A program made the position numbers and the translations under genes. This document shows positions 1-9,602 of a DNA stretch of 64,000 nucleotides, one piece after another. Positions within the stretch are counted from its first letter, which is position 1; each line of letters begins with the position of its first letter. The notes under the pieces were generated by a model. That model was not told where the DNA came from. It searched no databases and saw only the letters and a list, made by a program, of their open reading frames with translations. This DNA comes from Colwellia sp. MB3u-45 (GTDB taxonomy: Bacteria; Pseudomonadota; Gammaproteobacteria; Enterobacterales; Alteromonadaceae). The stretch lies in the NCBI RefSeq assembly GCF_014077005.1, contig NZ_JACGVC010000044.1, positions 310,001 to 374,000 of the forward strand. Reading direction: 5' to 3'.

Positions 1-757
1 TCATTATCAACCTTTTAGTGTACTTGTGTTTCGGTTTTTGCAAAATATCAGCAGTTTTACCAAACTCCAAAACTTCACCTTTGCTTAGTACCATCATCTC
101 ATCACTAAAGTGTCTGACAATGCCAAGGTTATGAGAGATTAATATAAATGCTAGCCCCATTTGCTGTTGTAAATCGAGCAATAGATTGATCATTTGTGAA
201 CGTAAAGACGGGTCGAGTGATGCTAAAGCCTCGTCGAGAATGATCACTTGTGGTTTTAATATTATCGCCCGTGCTAATGAAATACGTTGCTTTTGACCCC
301 CTGAAAACATATGAGGGTAAAAGCTCATATGCTCAGCTAATAAACCAACTTTTTGTAAGGTTTCTCGGATCAACTGATGGCGCTCAGTTTCATTTAGGTT
401 GGTGTTGAGTTGCAGTGGTTCATCTAATAATTGTTCTATCGTTAGACTAGGATTTAAGGTGGTGCCTGAGTCTTGAAAAATCATTCTCACATGTTGGCAA
501 CGTTGCTTAAAGTTACCAGGTTCTAAGCTTTGGCCATTTAAACGAATGTGACCAGTGCTTGGCAACTCAGCGCCAACTAGTAGTTTCGCAACCGTAGACT
601 TTCCAGAGCCTGTTTCGCCTACAATAGCGAGCGTTTTATGCGCCATAATATCAAAAGATAAAGGCTCAAGTGCCGTGACGCATTTACGATTAAACCAATA
701 ATTTTTATCTTTATAGGTTTTACTCAGGTTACTGACTTGTAATAAAACATCACTCAC
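1..757 (-). CDS. sapF: SapF, ABC transporter ATP-binding protein (3' end outside window)
   Basis: Second ATPase of the Sap peptide/polyamine ABC transporter, acting on the inner face of the cytoplasmic membrane with SapB, SapC and SapD. Reading from a GTG at 757 gives VSDVLLQVSNLSKTY and then an open frame of 252 codons to the window edge. Walker A (GETGSGKST), the signature FSGGQKQR and Walker B followed by DEALASLD are all intact. The GTG overlaps the sapD stop as GTGA, so the two are translationally coupled; an ATG in another frame at 750 runs into a stop at once. E. coli SapF is 268 residues, so only the last few codons should be missing. The family is linked to antimicrobial-peptide resistance in Haemophilus and Salmonella and to putrescine export in E. 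coli; the substrate here is unknown. Confidence 0.9.
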   Translation of the reverse strand, partial: MSDVLLQVSNLSKTYKDKNYWFNRKCVTALEPLSFDIMAHKTLAIVGETGSGKSTVAKLLVGAELPSTGHIRLNGQSLEPGNFKQRCQHVRMIFQDSGTTLNPSLTIEQLLDEPLQLNTNLNETERHQLIRETLQKVGLLAEHMSFYPHMFSGGQKQRISLARAIILKPQVIILDEALASLDPSLRSQMINLLLDLQQQMGLAFILISHNLGIVRHFSDEMMVLSKGEVLEFGKTADILQKPKHKYTKRLIM

Positions 758-1746
758 GAATAGTTATCCTTTAGTGGAAAATGACAACTGACTTGATGGC
801 TATGAAAATTTTTAATTTTTGGCGCGTGTACACATTTTTGCTGTGCTCGCGGGCACCTTGGGCCTAATCGGCAGCCTATTGGTAAATGTTGCAAAGTAGG
901 AATACTACCAGGCAATGTCATTAGTCGAGATTTATTTGGGATCATTCGGTTAGCTTTTGGGCTACTGTCGACCAAGGCGCGGGTATAGGGATGATATGGT
1001 TGGTTAAAAATTTGCTCTGTGGTGCCAGCCTCAACAAATTGGCCACTATACATCACGGTAATGGTGTTGGTCCAATGGGTAACATTTTCTAAATCATGAC
1101 TTATTAATAATATTGACATATTTTTCAGCTGATTTAGGCTCGCTAACAAACGAAATATCTGGCCTTGATTGGTACTTTCCATTGCCGCAGTAGGCTCATC
1201 AGCTATAAGCAGCATAGGGCGACGTGCTAAGGCCATTGCGATCATTACACGTTGGCATAATGCATCGGTTAGTTGATGAGGAAAACTCTTCACACAGACC
1301 TCATGCTGCTTGATACCAACTTTATGCAATAAGTTAATAGCAGCCAGTTTACGCTGTTGTCTTTTTTGCCAAAAATAGCCTGTCAGTTGCTCAACATCTA
1401 CCGCTTCTTCTAATTGTTCGCCAATGGTGGTGGTTGGATCTAAACATGCCATAGGTTCTTGAAAAATCATGGCGACGTCTTTTGATATAATCGCTTTTCT
1501 TTCTTCAGCAGATAGTCGCATTAAGTCGTTGCCGCGCCAATGAAAACGGTCGGCATCAACTGCCCACTTCTCATCTAACACACCAACAATCGCTTGAGCT
1601 AATAGCGATTTTCCAGAGCCAGATTCACCGACTAAACCGCGAACCTCACCTTCTTTCATGGTCAAGTTTACTCGGTCGACAGCAAATATTGGCTTTGTTG
1701 ACGTCTGCAGTTTTATGGAAAGGTTGCGAATATCAATTAAGTTCAT
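754..1746 (-). CDS. sapD: SapD, ABC transporter ATP-binding protein
   Basis: ATPase of the Sap transporter, 330 residues. Walker A is GESGSGKS near residue 41 and Walker B ends LLIADEPTAA. The ABC signature is degenerate (QLTDALCQRVMIA in place of LSGGxxQR), as I recall for E. coli SapD, which has a similar departure. The C-terminal oligopeptide-transporter region with GCRLGPRCPRAQQKC is typical of Opp/Dpp-type ATPases. The ATG at 1746 overlaps the sapC stop by one base and the gene couples to sapF downstream. The departure from the canonical signature fits SapD and separates it from DppD or OppD. Confidence 0.93.
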   Translation of the reverse strand: MNLIDIRNLSIKLQTSTKPIFAVDRVNLTMKEGEVRGLVGESGSGKSLLAQAIVGVLDEKWAVDADRFHWRGNDLMRLSAEERKAIISKDVAMIFQEPMACLDPTTTIGEQLEEAVDVEQLTGYFWQKRQQRKLAAINLLHKVGIKQHEVCVKSFPHQLTDALCQRVMIAMALARRPMLLIADEPTAAMESTNQGQIFRLLASLNQLKNMSILLISHDLENVTHWTNTITVMYSGQFVEAGTTEQIFNQPYHPYTRALVDSSPKANRMIPNKSRLMTLPGSIPTLQHLPIGCRLGPRCPRAQQKCVHAPKIKNFHSHQVSCHFPLKDNYS

Positions 1747-2639
1747 TAGTTTTCCTTGCGCACTTTTAGGGCATGGCGCATGCCTTCACCGACCAAGTTT
1801 GTCGCGATAACTGAAAATAAAATAGCTAAACCGGGTAGGTAAACGGTCCAAGGAGCAATGTAAAATAACTCAATACCATTAGCTAGCATGGCTCCCCATT
1901 CTGGCATAGGAATAGGGGCACCTAAACCAAGAAAGCCTAGTGCTGCAATGTCGAGAATAGCAGCTGATTGAGCAAGTGTTGCTTGGCTAATTAATTTTTC
2001 GATAATATTAGGGAAAATAGAATAACGTAAAATTCTAATCGAACTAGCGCCATCAAGACGCGATGCCAGTACGTAGTCTTTGGCAAACTCTTCCTTAACG
2101 GCATTGCGGGTTACATGCACAAACTGTGGTATTAACACCATAATGATGGCCCACAAGGTGTTCTCTAAACCAGGACCGAGTATGGCAACAATGATAATGG
2201 CTAAAAGTAAGGAAGGAATGGATAAAATAACATCGAGAAAATGGTTAAGAAAGCTAGATTTAATCCCGGTTGTTAAAGCTGATAGTGAACCAATAACAAC
2301 ACCAACGGCTAAAGAGGCAATAACCACAATAATACTTAAGCCAAAAGTTAATGAGGTACCTTGAATTAACCGCGACAACATATCTCTACCTAGGTTATCT
2401 GTACCTAGCAAAAAGCTGACATCGCCATCATCACTCCATGCCGGGGGTAATAATAAGTGGTCTAAATGGTTTTCCACCGAGGAATACGGCGTAATGATAT
2501 TGGCTAATACTGCCAGCGCAATTAAAAATAAAAAACAGCAAAATCCAATCATAACAACAGGAGGTTGCTTGAAGTTATGCCACAACTGCATCAGTGGAGT
2601 TGGGAACTCTTCTTCTAAGTATATTTTATCACGTGCCAT
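1746..2639 (-). CDS. sapC: SapC, ABC transporter permease
   Basis: Inner-membrane permease of the Sap system, 297 residues, of the DppC/OppC type. An N-terminal cytoplasmic stretch is followed by a first membrane segment (about residues 30-55). Then comes the periplasmic loop with LLGTDNLGRDMLSRLIQG, the family hallmark, and a bundle of five hydrophobic segments. The EAA loop that contacts the ATPases is around DYVLASRLDGAS. The ATG at 2639 lies inside the end of sapB (11-base overlap), which indicates coupled translation. It should pair with SapB as a heterodimeric channel. Confidence 0.92.
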   Translation of the reverse strand: MARDKIYLEEEFPTPLMQLWHNFKQPPVVMIGFCCFLFLIALAVLANIITPYSSVENHLDHLLLPPAWSDDGDVSFLLGTDNLGRDMLSRLIQGTSLTFGLSIIVVIASLAVGVVIGSLSALTTGIKSSFLNHFLDVILSIPSLLLAIIIVAILGPGLENTLWAIIMVLIPQFVHVTRNAVKEEFAKDYVLASRLDGASSIRILRYSIFPNIIEKLISQATLAQSAAILDIAALGFLGLGAPIPMPEWGAMLANGIELFYIAPWTVYLPGLAILFSVIATNLVGEGMRHALKVRKEN

Positions 2640-3657
2640 GACGAGGCTCCCGAGCTAAAGGGTTAAGCGCTGCATAGACTAAATCTATAATAATGTGAAC
2701 AATGAATATAAAGCTTGAAAGCACAATAAGTCCGCCTTGAATAGCGGTATAGTCACGCTGATATATACTTTCGATTAACCAGCTGCCAATGCCTGGCCAA
2801 CTAAAAATAACTTCTGTCACCATGGCTATAGTAATCAGATTAGCAAATTGTAAGCCTATATCTCTGATAACTTTAATAATAGCATTACGCATAGCATGAC
2901 GATAAATAATTTGACTAAAGGTTAAGCCTTTTGCTTTTGCCGCTTTAATGTAATGCGTGTCTAAAACTTCCAGCATAGCTGAGCGGGCTAAGCGCATAAA
3001 GATGGTGGCGGGTGCTAATGCCACGACAATAACCGGTAAGATAAGGTGTCGAGTGGCATCTTGAAAAGCTTGCCATTTATACGGACTGTCGCTGAGTAAA
3101 ATATCAATTAACTGTAAACCGGTAATATGTTTAATTTCGAACAAAAGACTTATTTGTCCGGAAGAAGGAAACCAACCTAATTGGATAGAAAACACCAATA
3201 TAGCAAGTATGCCTAACCAGAAAACTGGGATTGAGTAGCCAATCATTGCAATGGTCAATATTAAATTGTCAGCCGCTTTTCGGTGGTAAATCGCGGCACA
3301 AAAGCCAACGGGAATACCAACAAACATTGCTACTAACAAAGCAACGCTGGCCAACTCGACCGTTGCAGGTAAACGGTTAAGTACTTCGGTTGAAATCGGT
3401 AGGTGGCTGGTCATTGAATAACCCATGTCGCCTTGAAATAGGTGTTTCAAATAACTGACATATTGCCCCAGTAAACCCGATTGCTGTTGATATTCATCAG
3501 CTAAAATCGCTAGCTGCTCTGGTGAAGCACTTATTTGGCCCGTTAGGTTAATGAGTTGCTCACCAGGAAATAAAAAACTCAAACTAAATGACAACATTGT
3601 TAATAACAACAAGGTAAAAAAGAATAAACTAAAACGACGCAGAGTAAAAATTAGCAT
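2629..3657 (-). CDS. sapB: SapB, ABC transporter permease
   Basis: Inner-membrane permease of the Sap transporter, DppB/OppB type, 342 residues from the ATG at 3657. A longer frame reaches 3693, but MLIFTLRRFSLFFF matches the usual SapB N-terminus. The ATG at 3657 follows the sapA stop after one base (TAATATG), so the shorter start is preferred. It has six likely membrane segments; motifs include GIPVGFCAAIYHRKAADN and the EAA-type loop HYIKAAKAKGLT. It sits second in the order sapA-B-C-D-F, as in E. coli. Confidence 0.92.
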   Translation of the reverse strand: MLIFTLRRFSLFFFTLLLLTMLSFSLSFLFPGEQLINLTGQISASPEQLAILADEYQQQSGLLGQYVSYLKHLFQGDMGYSMTSHLPISTEVLNRLPATVELASVALLVAMFVGIPVGFCAAIYHRKAADNLILTIAMIGYSIPVFWLGILAILVFSIQLGWFPSSGQISLLFEIKHITGLQLIDILLSDSPYKWQAFQDATRHLILPVIVVALAPATIFMRLARSAMLEVLDTHYIKAAKAKGLTFSQIIYRHAMRNAIIKVIRDIGLQFANLITIAMVTEVIFSWPGIGSWLIESIYQRDYTAIQGGLIVLSSFIFIVHIIIDLVYAALNPLAREPRHGT

Positions 3658-3658
3658 A

Positions 3659-5275
3659 TTAGTTTTTTGTAACTCCGTTAAAATCAACCCCACCGATGGC
3701 GCGTAATACAGTGCCTTTTACACTATTATCCCGTGCTTGATATCTTTTTGAATGGGCAATGGGAATTAATGGCACTTCTTCATTGATTAATTTTAGCGCC
3801 TTTGAATAATAGGCTTTTCGTTTATTAGTGTTATTTGTTTTTAGCGCTTTTTGGATAAGCTGATCGAATTTTTTATTACACCAAAAGGTGCGATTGCTGC
3901 CAGTATTTGCTGCAGAGCAGCTGAGTAATGACGAAAAAAAGTTATCGGGATCAGGGTTGTCAGCTGACCAACCTAATAGCACACTTTGATGTTCACCTTC
4001 AGAAACCTTTCGTAAAAAAGTTGACCATTCATAACCTGACACTATATTAACCTCTACCCCTATTTTTTGTAAATCAGCCTGAATAAGTTTTGCCATCGTA
4101 ATGGCATCTGGGTTGTAGGATCTCTGCACAGGCATTGCCCATAAATCCATAGAAAAGCCATTGCTATAACCCGCTTGCGTTAATAATTCTTGTGCCGTAG
4201 CTATTGAATAGTCTTGGCTTGTTATCGTTGCATCATAAGCCCAAGAAGAGTTTGGAATAATGCCGTTTGCAATTTCTGCTTGGCCGGTATAAACCGCCTC
4301 TAGAATTGCTTGCTTATTAATAGCGTAGGATAACGCTTTGCGTACTAAAGGATTGTTAAAGGGTGGTTTGCGGGTATTGAAACCAAAATAACCCACATTG
4401 AAAGATATCACTGATTCTAAAATGAGATTGGGGTGCTGTTTAATTTTTTCATGTGCAATAGGGTAGGCAATTACATCACATTCACCGGCTAATAACTTAG
4501 TTAAGCGAGCTGTATCTCTAGGGGTTATATCAAAAACGAGTTGTTTAAGCTCTGACTTACCTCGCCAATAATCTGAATGAGGTTCATAACGAATAAAAGC
4601 CCCTGAACTATACTGTTTAAACTTAAAAGGCCCTGTACCAATGGGGAGCATATCTATTTCTGGCATAGCATTAAGTTCGACTAATTCGTCGGCGTATTCT
4701 TTTGATAAAATAACGGCTGAATCACCACCAATGTTGGCGAGAAATGAACTGTCAGAATGTGCAAGTCGAAAGCGAATGGTGTGGTCATTAATTTTTTCTA
4801 TGTTATCAATCAAACTGGCTAATTGAGCATTTTGAAAAAATGGATATTTGCCACCTGAAATCGGGTGATATTCGTGGTTGATATCCAACATGCGATTGAA
4901 ACTAAATAGCACATCGTCAGCATTAAGCGCCCTTGTTGGCATAAAATAGCTAGTTTGATGAAATTGAATATCCTTGCGAAGATAAAAAGTGATCATTTTG
5001 CCATCACGTGTCACATGCCAAGATTTAGCAATAGCAGGTATAATCGCATTATCGATAGGGCTAAACTCAATCAAACGGTTATATAACTGATGTGACGTGG
5101 CATCTATTGTCGTCCCAGATGACACTGTTTGGGGGTTGAAGCTTTCGGGAGGGCCTTCACTACAATAGATAATGCTTTTTTTACTTAACGAAAGTGCTTC
5201 GTTTGAATCACAGCCTGACAACACCAATATCAATAGTGCAAAACCGTAATAGTATGTAAGGGTAGAGTAAGCCAT
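3659..5275 (-). CDS. sapA: SapA, periplasmic peptide-binding lipoprotein
   Basis: Solute-binding protein of the Sap transporter (SBP family 5, DppA/OppA-like), 538 residues. The N-terminus MAYSTLTYYYGFALLILVLSGC ends in a lipobox (LSGC), so the mature protein is probably lipid-anchored. The body shows the family's GTGPFKFKQY and NKQAILEAVYTGQA-type segments and a long C-terminal lobe. The start follows pspF by nine bases, so sap transcription probably continues from pspF. In Haemophilus SapA binds cationic peptides; ligand specificity cannot be read from this sequence. Confidence 0.9.
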   Translation of the reverse strand: MAYSTLTYYYGFALLILVLSGCDSNEALSLSKKSIIYCSEGPPESFNPQTVSSGTTIDATSHQLYNRLIEFSPIDNAIIPAIAKSWHVTRDGKMITFYLRKDIQFHQTSYFMPTRALNADDVLFSFNRMLDINHEYHPISGGKYPFFQNAQLASLIDNIEKINDHTIRFRLAHSDSSFLANIGGDSAVILSKEYADELVELNAMPEIDMLPIGTGPFKFKQYSSGAFIRYEPHSDYWRGKSELKQLVFDITPRDTARLTKLLAGECDVIAYPIAHEKIKQHPNLILESVISFNVGYFGFNTRKPPFNNPLVRKALSYAINKQAILEAVYTGQAEIANGIIPNSSWAYDATITSQDYSIATAQELLTQAGYSNGFSMDLWAMPVQRSYNPDAITMAKLIQADLQKIGVEVNIVSGYEWSTFLRKVSEGEHQSVLLGWSADNPDPDNFFSSLLSCSAANTGSNRTFWCNKKFDQLIQKALKTNNTNKRKAYYSKALKLINEEVPLIPIAHSKRYQARDNSVKGTVLRAIGGVDFNGVTKN

Positions 5276-5284
5276 AGCTAATCT

Positions 5285-6379
5285 TTATTCTTCGTCTGCA
5301 CTACTTGAATCGAGTAGATTATATTTTTTTAAGTAGCCTCTTAACTGATGATAGGTTAATTCTAAGGCGTCAGCGGTTTTCTTTTGACTATATTGGCAAT
5401 GCGCCAATGCCGACTTGATCAAGTCGACTTCATAGTTTTGTGATAAATCTTTTAATGACAGCGGGAATTGTAACGCTTGCGTGCTTGGCTGAATTTTTTC
5501 TTCTACTTTAACCGGCGTTGCTGTCGTGGTTTCATTGGTTTGTGCAACAGGTGTCGCTATGATGCGATCTTGAGTTTTCATACGTTTAGAAGGGCGATAA
5601 GGTGACTCAAATGGATCTATGACTAATTCATGCACAGGTAAGTGTGGATTATTACAGCGATAAACACTGCGTTCTACTACATTTTTTAATTCTCGAATAT
5701 TACCCGGCCAATGATATTCAAGTAAAGCACGTTTTGCTTTTGCGGTAAAACCACTAAAAAGCTCAAATTCAAGTTCGCGCGCCATGTTAATAGCAAAGTG
5801 CTCAGCTAATACCAATATATCGTCTAAACGTTCGCGTAAAGGCGGCAGGGTGATCACGTCAAAGGCCAATCTATCAAGCAAGTCTGCACGAAATTCCCCT
5901 GCTGCAGCCATTGACGGTAAGTCTTCGTTAGTTGCTGCGATTAATCTAGCATTAGTTTTAATGGTTCTTGAGCCACCAACACGTTCAAATTCGCCATATT
6001 CTACAACACGTAATAATTTTTCCTGGATTAAGCCAGTCGTATTGGCGATTTCGTCTAAAAACAAAGTGCCGTTGTCTGCGCGTTCAAAACGACCTTCATG
6101 ACGTTTACTGGCGCCAGTAAAGGCACCACTGTCATAACCAAATAATTCACTTTCTAATAAATTTTCATTCAACGCCGCACAATTAAGTTTGAGATAATTT
6201 TGATCCCATCGTTTAGATAAATAATGTAAACGGGCCGCAACTAACTCTTTACCTGTGCCGCGTTCACCGATGATCAGCACAGGCTTACTTAAAGGTGCTA
6301 TCTGTGAAATTTGCTCAAGCACCTCTAAAAAATTGTTAGATTGGCCAATGAGATTATCTTGTTGTTTAAAACGTGTCAT
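5285..6379 (-). CDS. pspF: PspF, sigma-54 activator of the phage-shock operon
   Basis: AAA+ enhancer-binding protein that drives sigma-54 transcription of psp genes, 364 residues. It has no N-terminal receiver or sensory domain and starts directly with the ATPase. Walker A is GERGTGKE and the sigma-54 contact loop is intact (ELFGYDSGAFTGAS). The arginine-finger region and WPGNIRELKN follow. A charged linker rich in T and P (about 265-305) precedes a Fis-type C-terminal helix-turn-helix (SQKKTADALELTYHQLRGYLKK). It is divergent from pspA, and control by PspA binding to the ATPase is established in E. coli. Leading into sapA is a plausible operon. Confidence 0.94.
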   Translation of the reverse strand: MTRFKQQDNLIGQSNNFLEVLEQISQIAPLSKPVLIIGERGTGKELVAARLHYLSKRWDQNYLKLNCAALNENLLESELFGYDSGAFTGASKRHEGRFERADNGTLFLDEIANTTGLIQEKLLRVVEYGEFERVGGSRTIKTNARLIAATNEDLPSMAAAGEFRADLLDRLAFDVITLPPLRERLDDILVLAEHFAINMARELEFELFSGFTAKAKRALLEYHWPGNIRELKNVVERSVYRCNNPHLPVHELVIDPFESPYRPSKRMKTQDRIIATPVAQTNETTTATPVKVEEKIQPSTQALQFPLSLKDLSQNYEVDLIKSALAHCQYSQKKTADALELTYHQLRGYLKKYNLLDSSSADEE

Positions 6380-6504
6380 GAACTGACCTAATAATTGGTT
6401 TTTTTCACTAACAAATAGTGTATTTTATTAACCGCTTAGAGAAAAGTCTTTTTTTAAATAATAATAAAGCATTATTAATCAATATATTATAGTGTTATAA
6501 AAAC

Positions 6505-6522
6505 TTGGCGCAGAACGTGAAT
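6505..6522 (+). promoter_or_regulatory. Candidate sigma-54 promoter of pspA
   Basis: TTGGCGCAGAACGTGAAT has GG at 6507-6508 and GA at 6519-6520, ten bases apart, which fits the -24/-12 geometry of sigma-54 promoters. The -12 element is GA instead of GC, so the match is partial. It lies about 50 bases upstream of the pspA ATG in the divergent space with pspF, exactly where the E. coli psp promoter sits. Position and the adjacent activator gene support it more than the sequence itself. Confidence 0.45.
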
Positions 6523-6570
6523 AGTAAAACCTAAGACAATTAAAGTCATTTTTTGAACGAGGAAGTAAAT

Positions 6571-7248
6571 ATGGGTATTTTTTCAAGGTTTACAGATATC
6601 ATTAATTCTAATATTAACAACTTATTAGACAAAGCAGAAGACCCTGCAAAAATGGTGCGTTTAATCATACAGGAAATGGAAGACACGCTAGTTGAAGTGC
6701 GCTCTTCATCAGCAAAAACCTTAGCAGATAAAAAAGAATTAGCACGCCAAGCTAGTCGCTTTGAAGCGGATGCATCACAATGGCAAGAAAAAGCTGAGCT
6801 AGCATTAAGTAAAGATCGTGAAGATTTAGCGCGTGCAGCATTAATGGAAAAGAAAAAATGTGTTGAAAGCGCTGGTGCTTTGCGTGAAGAGTTAAGCCGC
6901 GTAGATAGCCATATTGCTAAATTGCAAAGTGAAATTTCACAGTTGCAAGACAAATTAGCCGATGCTAAGTCGCGTCAAAAAGCGATTATTATGCGCGAAA
7001 AAACAGCGAACTCACGCTTAAAAGTGAAACAGAATATTGACAGCGATAAGGTTAATGACGCGCTCAGCCGCTTTGACCGCTACGAGCGTAAAATTGATGG
7101 TATAGAAGCACAAGTCGAATCTTACGATATGGGCAGCAAGTCATTGGCTGATGAAATTTCAGAGTTGGCTTCAGATGAAAAAGTTGATGATGAATTAGCG
7201 CAATTAAAAGCTAAAATGAAATCAGAGACTAAAAATAAATCATCATAG
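6571..7248 (+). CDS. pspA: PspA, phage shock protein A
   Basis: Peripheral inner-membrane protein of the PspA/IM30 (ESCRT-III-like) family, 225 residues. It polymerises on stressed membranes and, in E. coli, inhibits PspF when unstressed. The N-terminus MGIFSRFTDIINSNINNLLDKAEDP is the conserved amphipathic helix, and the rest is almost entirely coiled coil. The ATG at 6571 is chosen because it gives the family N-terminus and has GAGGAAG upstream; an in-frame TTG at 6553 would add six residues. First gene of pspABC. Confidence 0.96.
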   Translation: MGIFSRFTDIINSNINNLLDKAEDPAKMVRLIIQEMEDTLVEVRSSSAKTLADKKELARQASRFEADASQWQEKAELALSKDREDLARAALMEKKKCVESAGALREELSRVDSHIAKLQSEISQLQDKLADAKSRQKAIIMREKTANSRLKVKQNIDSDKVNDALSRFDRYERKIDGIEAQVESYDMGSKSLADEISELASDEKVDDELAQLKAKMKSETKNKSS

Positions 7249-7294
7249 ATTAAGAATATATGCCTTAATTAGGTGCAATTAAAGGAGAAAAATC

Positions 7295-7519
7295 GTGGAG
7301 GAGATTATCATCGCCCCAGTAATTATATTCATGGTCGTCGTAGCGCCTATTTGGTTGATATTGCATTATCGTAGTAAACGCCAAATTAGCCAGGGTTTCA
7401 GTGAAGAAGAGTATATTCAACTGACTGAGTTGTCTGAACTCGCCGATAAAATGGCTGACAGAATAAAAACCTTAGAAGCTATTTTAGATGTTGAAACACC
7501 CGAGTGGAGAAACAAATGA
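7295..7519 (+). CDS. pspB: PspB, phage shock protein B
   Basis: Small inner-membrane protein, 74 residues. One N-terminal membrane helix (IIIAPVIIFMVVVAPIWLILHY) is followed by a basic RSKRQ stretch and a cytoplasmic helical/leucine-rich tail (TELSELADKMADRIKTLEAIL). With PspC it relieves PspA inhibition of PspF in E. coli. The start is a GTG at 7295 with a good AAAGGAG eight bases upstream. It follows pspA by 46 bases and its stop overlaps the pspC start. Confidence 0.92.
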   Translation: MEEIIIAPVIIFMVVVAPIWLILHYRSKRQISQGFSEEEYIQLTELSELADKMADRIKTLEAILDVETPEWRNK

Positions 7520-8007
7520 TGAACGGCAAATCCCGAGGTGAGTTATATCGAAATACTAGCCAAGGAAAGTTAGCCGGTGTCTGTGCAGGTATTGCCGATT
7601 ACTTTGGCTGGGAATCATGGTTGGTGCGTATACTCGTGGTTTCTGGTGTGTTGTTAGGCATGGGTTGGTTTATTGTTATCTATATTGCCGCTTGGTTTAT
7701 ATTAGATAAAAAACCCGCCAATGTAGGCCATGTTAACCGTAACGCCCAAAGAGGTCATTTTGGCCATGGTCAGGCTGGTCAGCAGCAGTCTAAGCAGCAA
7801 GCGCCAGAACAACAAGGGTTTGATGAAGACATTACCAATGAGTCGATTAAAGTGAAATCGCGAATCTGGCAAGCAGGTGAGCCGCCTAAACAAGCATTTC
7901 AAGATATTAGGCGCAAGTTCAAGACATTAGAGTTGGAACTACAAGTGATTGAACGCTATGTCACCTCACCAGAATTTACGGTGTCACGAGAAATTAATCA
8001 ACTATAA
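7516..8007 (+). CDS. pspC: PspC, phage shock protein C
   Basis: Membrane protein of the psp system, about 163 residues. The PspC domain (LYRNTSQGKLAGVCAGIADY) precedes one long hydrophobic helix (about residues 38-68). A Gln/His-rich linker (about 80-110) follows, then a C-terminal coiled segment. The ATG at 7516 overlaps the pspB stop (ATGATG with TGA at 7517). A second ATG at 7519 and an in-frame GTG at 7504 are alternatives. The gene is followed at once by a strong terminator; no pspD is seen, unlike E. coli. Confidence 0.92.
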   Translation: MMNGKSRGELYRNTSQGKLAGVCAGIADYFGWESWLVRILVVSGVLLGMGWFIVIYIAAWFILDKKPANVGHVNRNAQRGHFGHGQAGQQQSKQQAPEQQGFDEDITNESIKVKSRIWQAGEPPKQAFQDIRRKFKTLELELQVIERYVTSPEFTVSREINQL

Positions 8008-8032
8008 AAAAAGCGGCTAGGCCGCTTTTTTT
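8006..8032 (+). terminator. Rho-independent terminator after pspC
   Basis: A stem GCGGC/GCCGC with a three-base loop, flanked by A-run and T-run, starts at the last bases of the pspC stop codon. It ends the pspABC transcript and separates it from ycjX. Confidence 0.88.
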
Positions 8033-8171
8033 ATAGTGGTAACTTAATGATAAAGCCGTTGTAGCACTGTTATCTCAATGTAAAAGTCGCTAATATCTAA
8101 GGCAGTGATAGTATTGTTAAGACAAGTATTCTCCCTTCAACGTATTGAAAATAAAAAGATAGCATTCAAGT

Positions 8172-9602
8172 ATGGCATTTATTAATAAAGCTCAGTTAAA
8201 CAAGTTAAAACAAAAAGCTAGCGATATCGTTAATCGTTCTATCGATCAACATATCACATTGGCTGTAACCGGACTTAGCCGCAGTGGTAAAACCGCTTTT
8301 ATTACCTCTTTAGTGAATCAGTTACTCAACGAAGGTAACAATTCGCAGCTCAGCTTTTTTAATGTAGTCCATCAAGGTCGTTACATTGCCGCTAAACGCG
8401 TGCCACAAAAGCATCTTCATATTTCAAGATTTGAATATGACGGGGCGCTATCAGCCTTGTGTCAGTCGCCACCAAAATGGCCAAAACCTACCAACGGTAT
8501 TAGCGAGTTACGCTTAGCGGTGCGTTATCAGCCGAAAGACTCGTTATTAAAGTATGCTACGGAGTCGGCAACGCTCTATATTGATATTACCGACTATCCA
8601 GGCGAGTGGCTGCTTGACTTACCTATGTTGTCGTTAACATTTGAGCAATGGTCGAAACAGACCATAGAACTGCTTAAGCAGGCACCCAGAAGTGAACATG
8701 CACAGGGCTTTCTCGATAAACTGGCTGAGTTTGATGCCTTTGCCAGTGTTGACGAAGTTGTTTTAGCGCAACTATCACAAGAATATACCGACCTACTGTT
8801 ACTCTTTCGTCATCAACTTGGCTTGTCTGTTATTCAACCAGGACGTTTTATTCTACCCGGTGAGTTAGAAGATGCGCCAATACTGCAGTTTTTTCCTTAT
8901 AGCGGATTTGACGATATTGACAGTAATGACTATAAAAATGCTAAAGACGACTGTTATATCGGCATGTTGCGCGCACGATTTACTGAATATAAAGAGCGTG
9001 TAGTACGGCGTTTTTATCAAGAGCACTTTATTAATTTTGATCGACAAATTGTGCTTGCTGACTGTTTAACGCCATTAAATAAAGGCCCAGAAAGTTTTGC
9101 AGATTTACAACATGCCATGGCAATGATCATGGAAAGTTTTCAATATGGGCAATCGAGTTTACTGTCGCGTTTATTTTCGCCAAAAATTGATCGATTACTT
9201 TTTGCTGCCACTAAGGCCGACCATGTCACACCTGAACAACACGGTAATTTAGTTTCCTTGCTCAACAAGCTGGTTTTTCAAACTAAGCAAGCGCTGAGTT
9301 TTGATGCCATTAAAATGAAAACAATCGCTATTGCCTCGGTCAAAGCAACCAAAGTGGGCAAAAGCCTGTACCAAGGCCAAAATATTCCGGTGATTAAAGG
9401 TCGTCAGTTAAGTAATGGCCAAATGATCACCTTATTTCCTGGTGCGGTGCCGGCGAGTATTCCAACGCTTGATTATTGGCAAAAGCAAGCCTTTAACTAT
9501 ATCGCTTTTTCGCCGATTGAACCGGCGAGTAGTGACGAATGTTTACCGCATCTTCGCATGGATCAAATGTTGCAGTTTTTGCTTGGAGATAAATTAAAAT
9601 GA
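8172..9602 (+). CDS. ycjX: YcjX family P-loop NTPase
   Basis: Conserved GTPase-like protein of unknown precise role, 476 residues, a member of the psp regulon in E. coli. Walker A (GLSRSGKTAF) lies near residues 33-42. Later family segments include DITDYPGEWLLDLPML, which resembles a DxxG switch-type motif, and FAATKADHV, resembling a TKxD base-recognition motif. It is cytoplasmic, with no membrane segment. It overlaps ycjF by four bases (ATGA). The order psp-ycjX-ycjF-tyrR is shared with enterics and supports a membrane-stress role, but no substrate is known. Confidence 0.9.
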   Translation: MAFINKAQLNKLKQKASDIVNRSIDQHITLAVTGLSRSGKTAFITSLVNQLLNEGNNSQLSFFNVVHQGRYIAAKRVPQKHLHISRFEYDGALSALCQSPPKWPKPTNGISELRLAVRYQPKDSLLKYATESATLYIDITDYPGEWLLDLPMLSLTFEQWSKQTIELLKQAPRSEHAQGFLDKLAEFDAFASVDEVVLAQLSQEYTDLLLLFRHQLGLSVIQPGRFILPGELEDAPILQFFPYSGFDDIDSNDYKNAKDDCYIGMLRARFTEYKERVVRRFYQEHFINFDRQIVLADCLTPLNKGPESFADLQHAMAMIMESFQYGQSSLLSRLFSPKIDRLLFAATKADHVTPEQHGNLVSLLNKLVFQTKQALSFDAIKMKTIAIASVKATKVGKSLYQGQNIPVIKGRQLSNGQMITLFPGAVPASIPTLDYWQKQAFNYIAFSPIEPASSDECLPHLRMDQMLQFLLGDKLK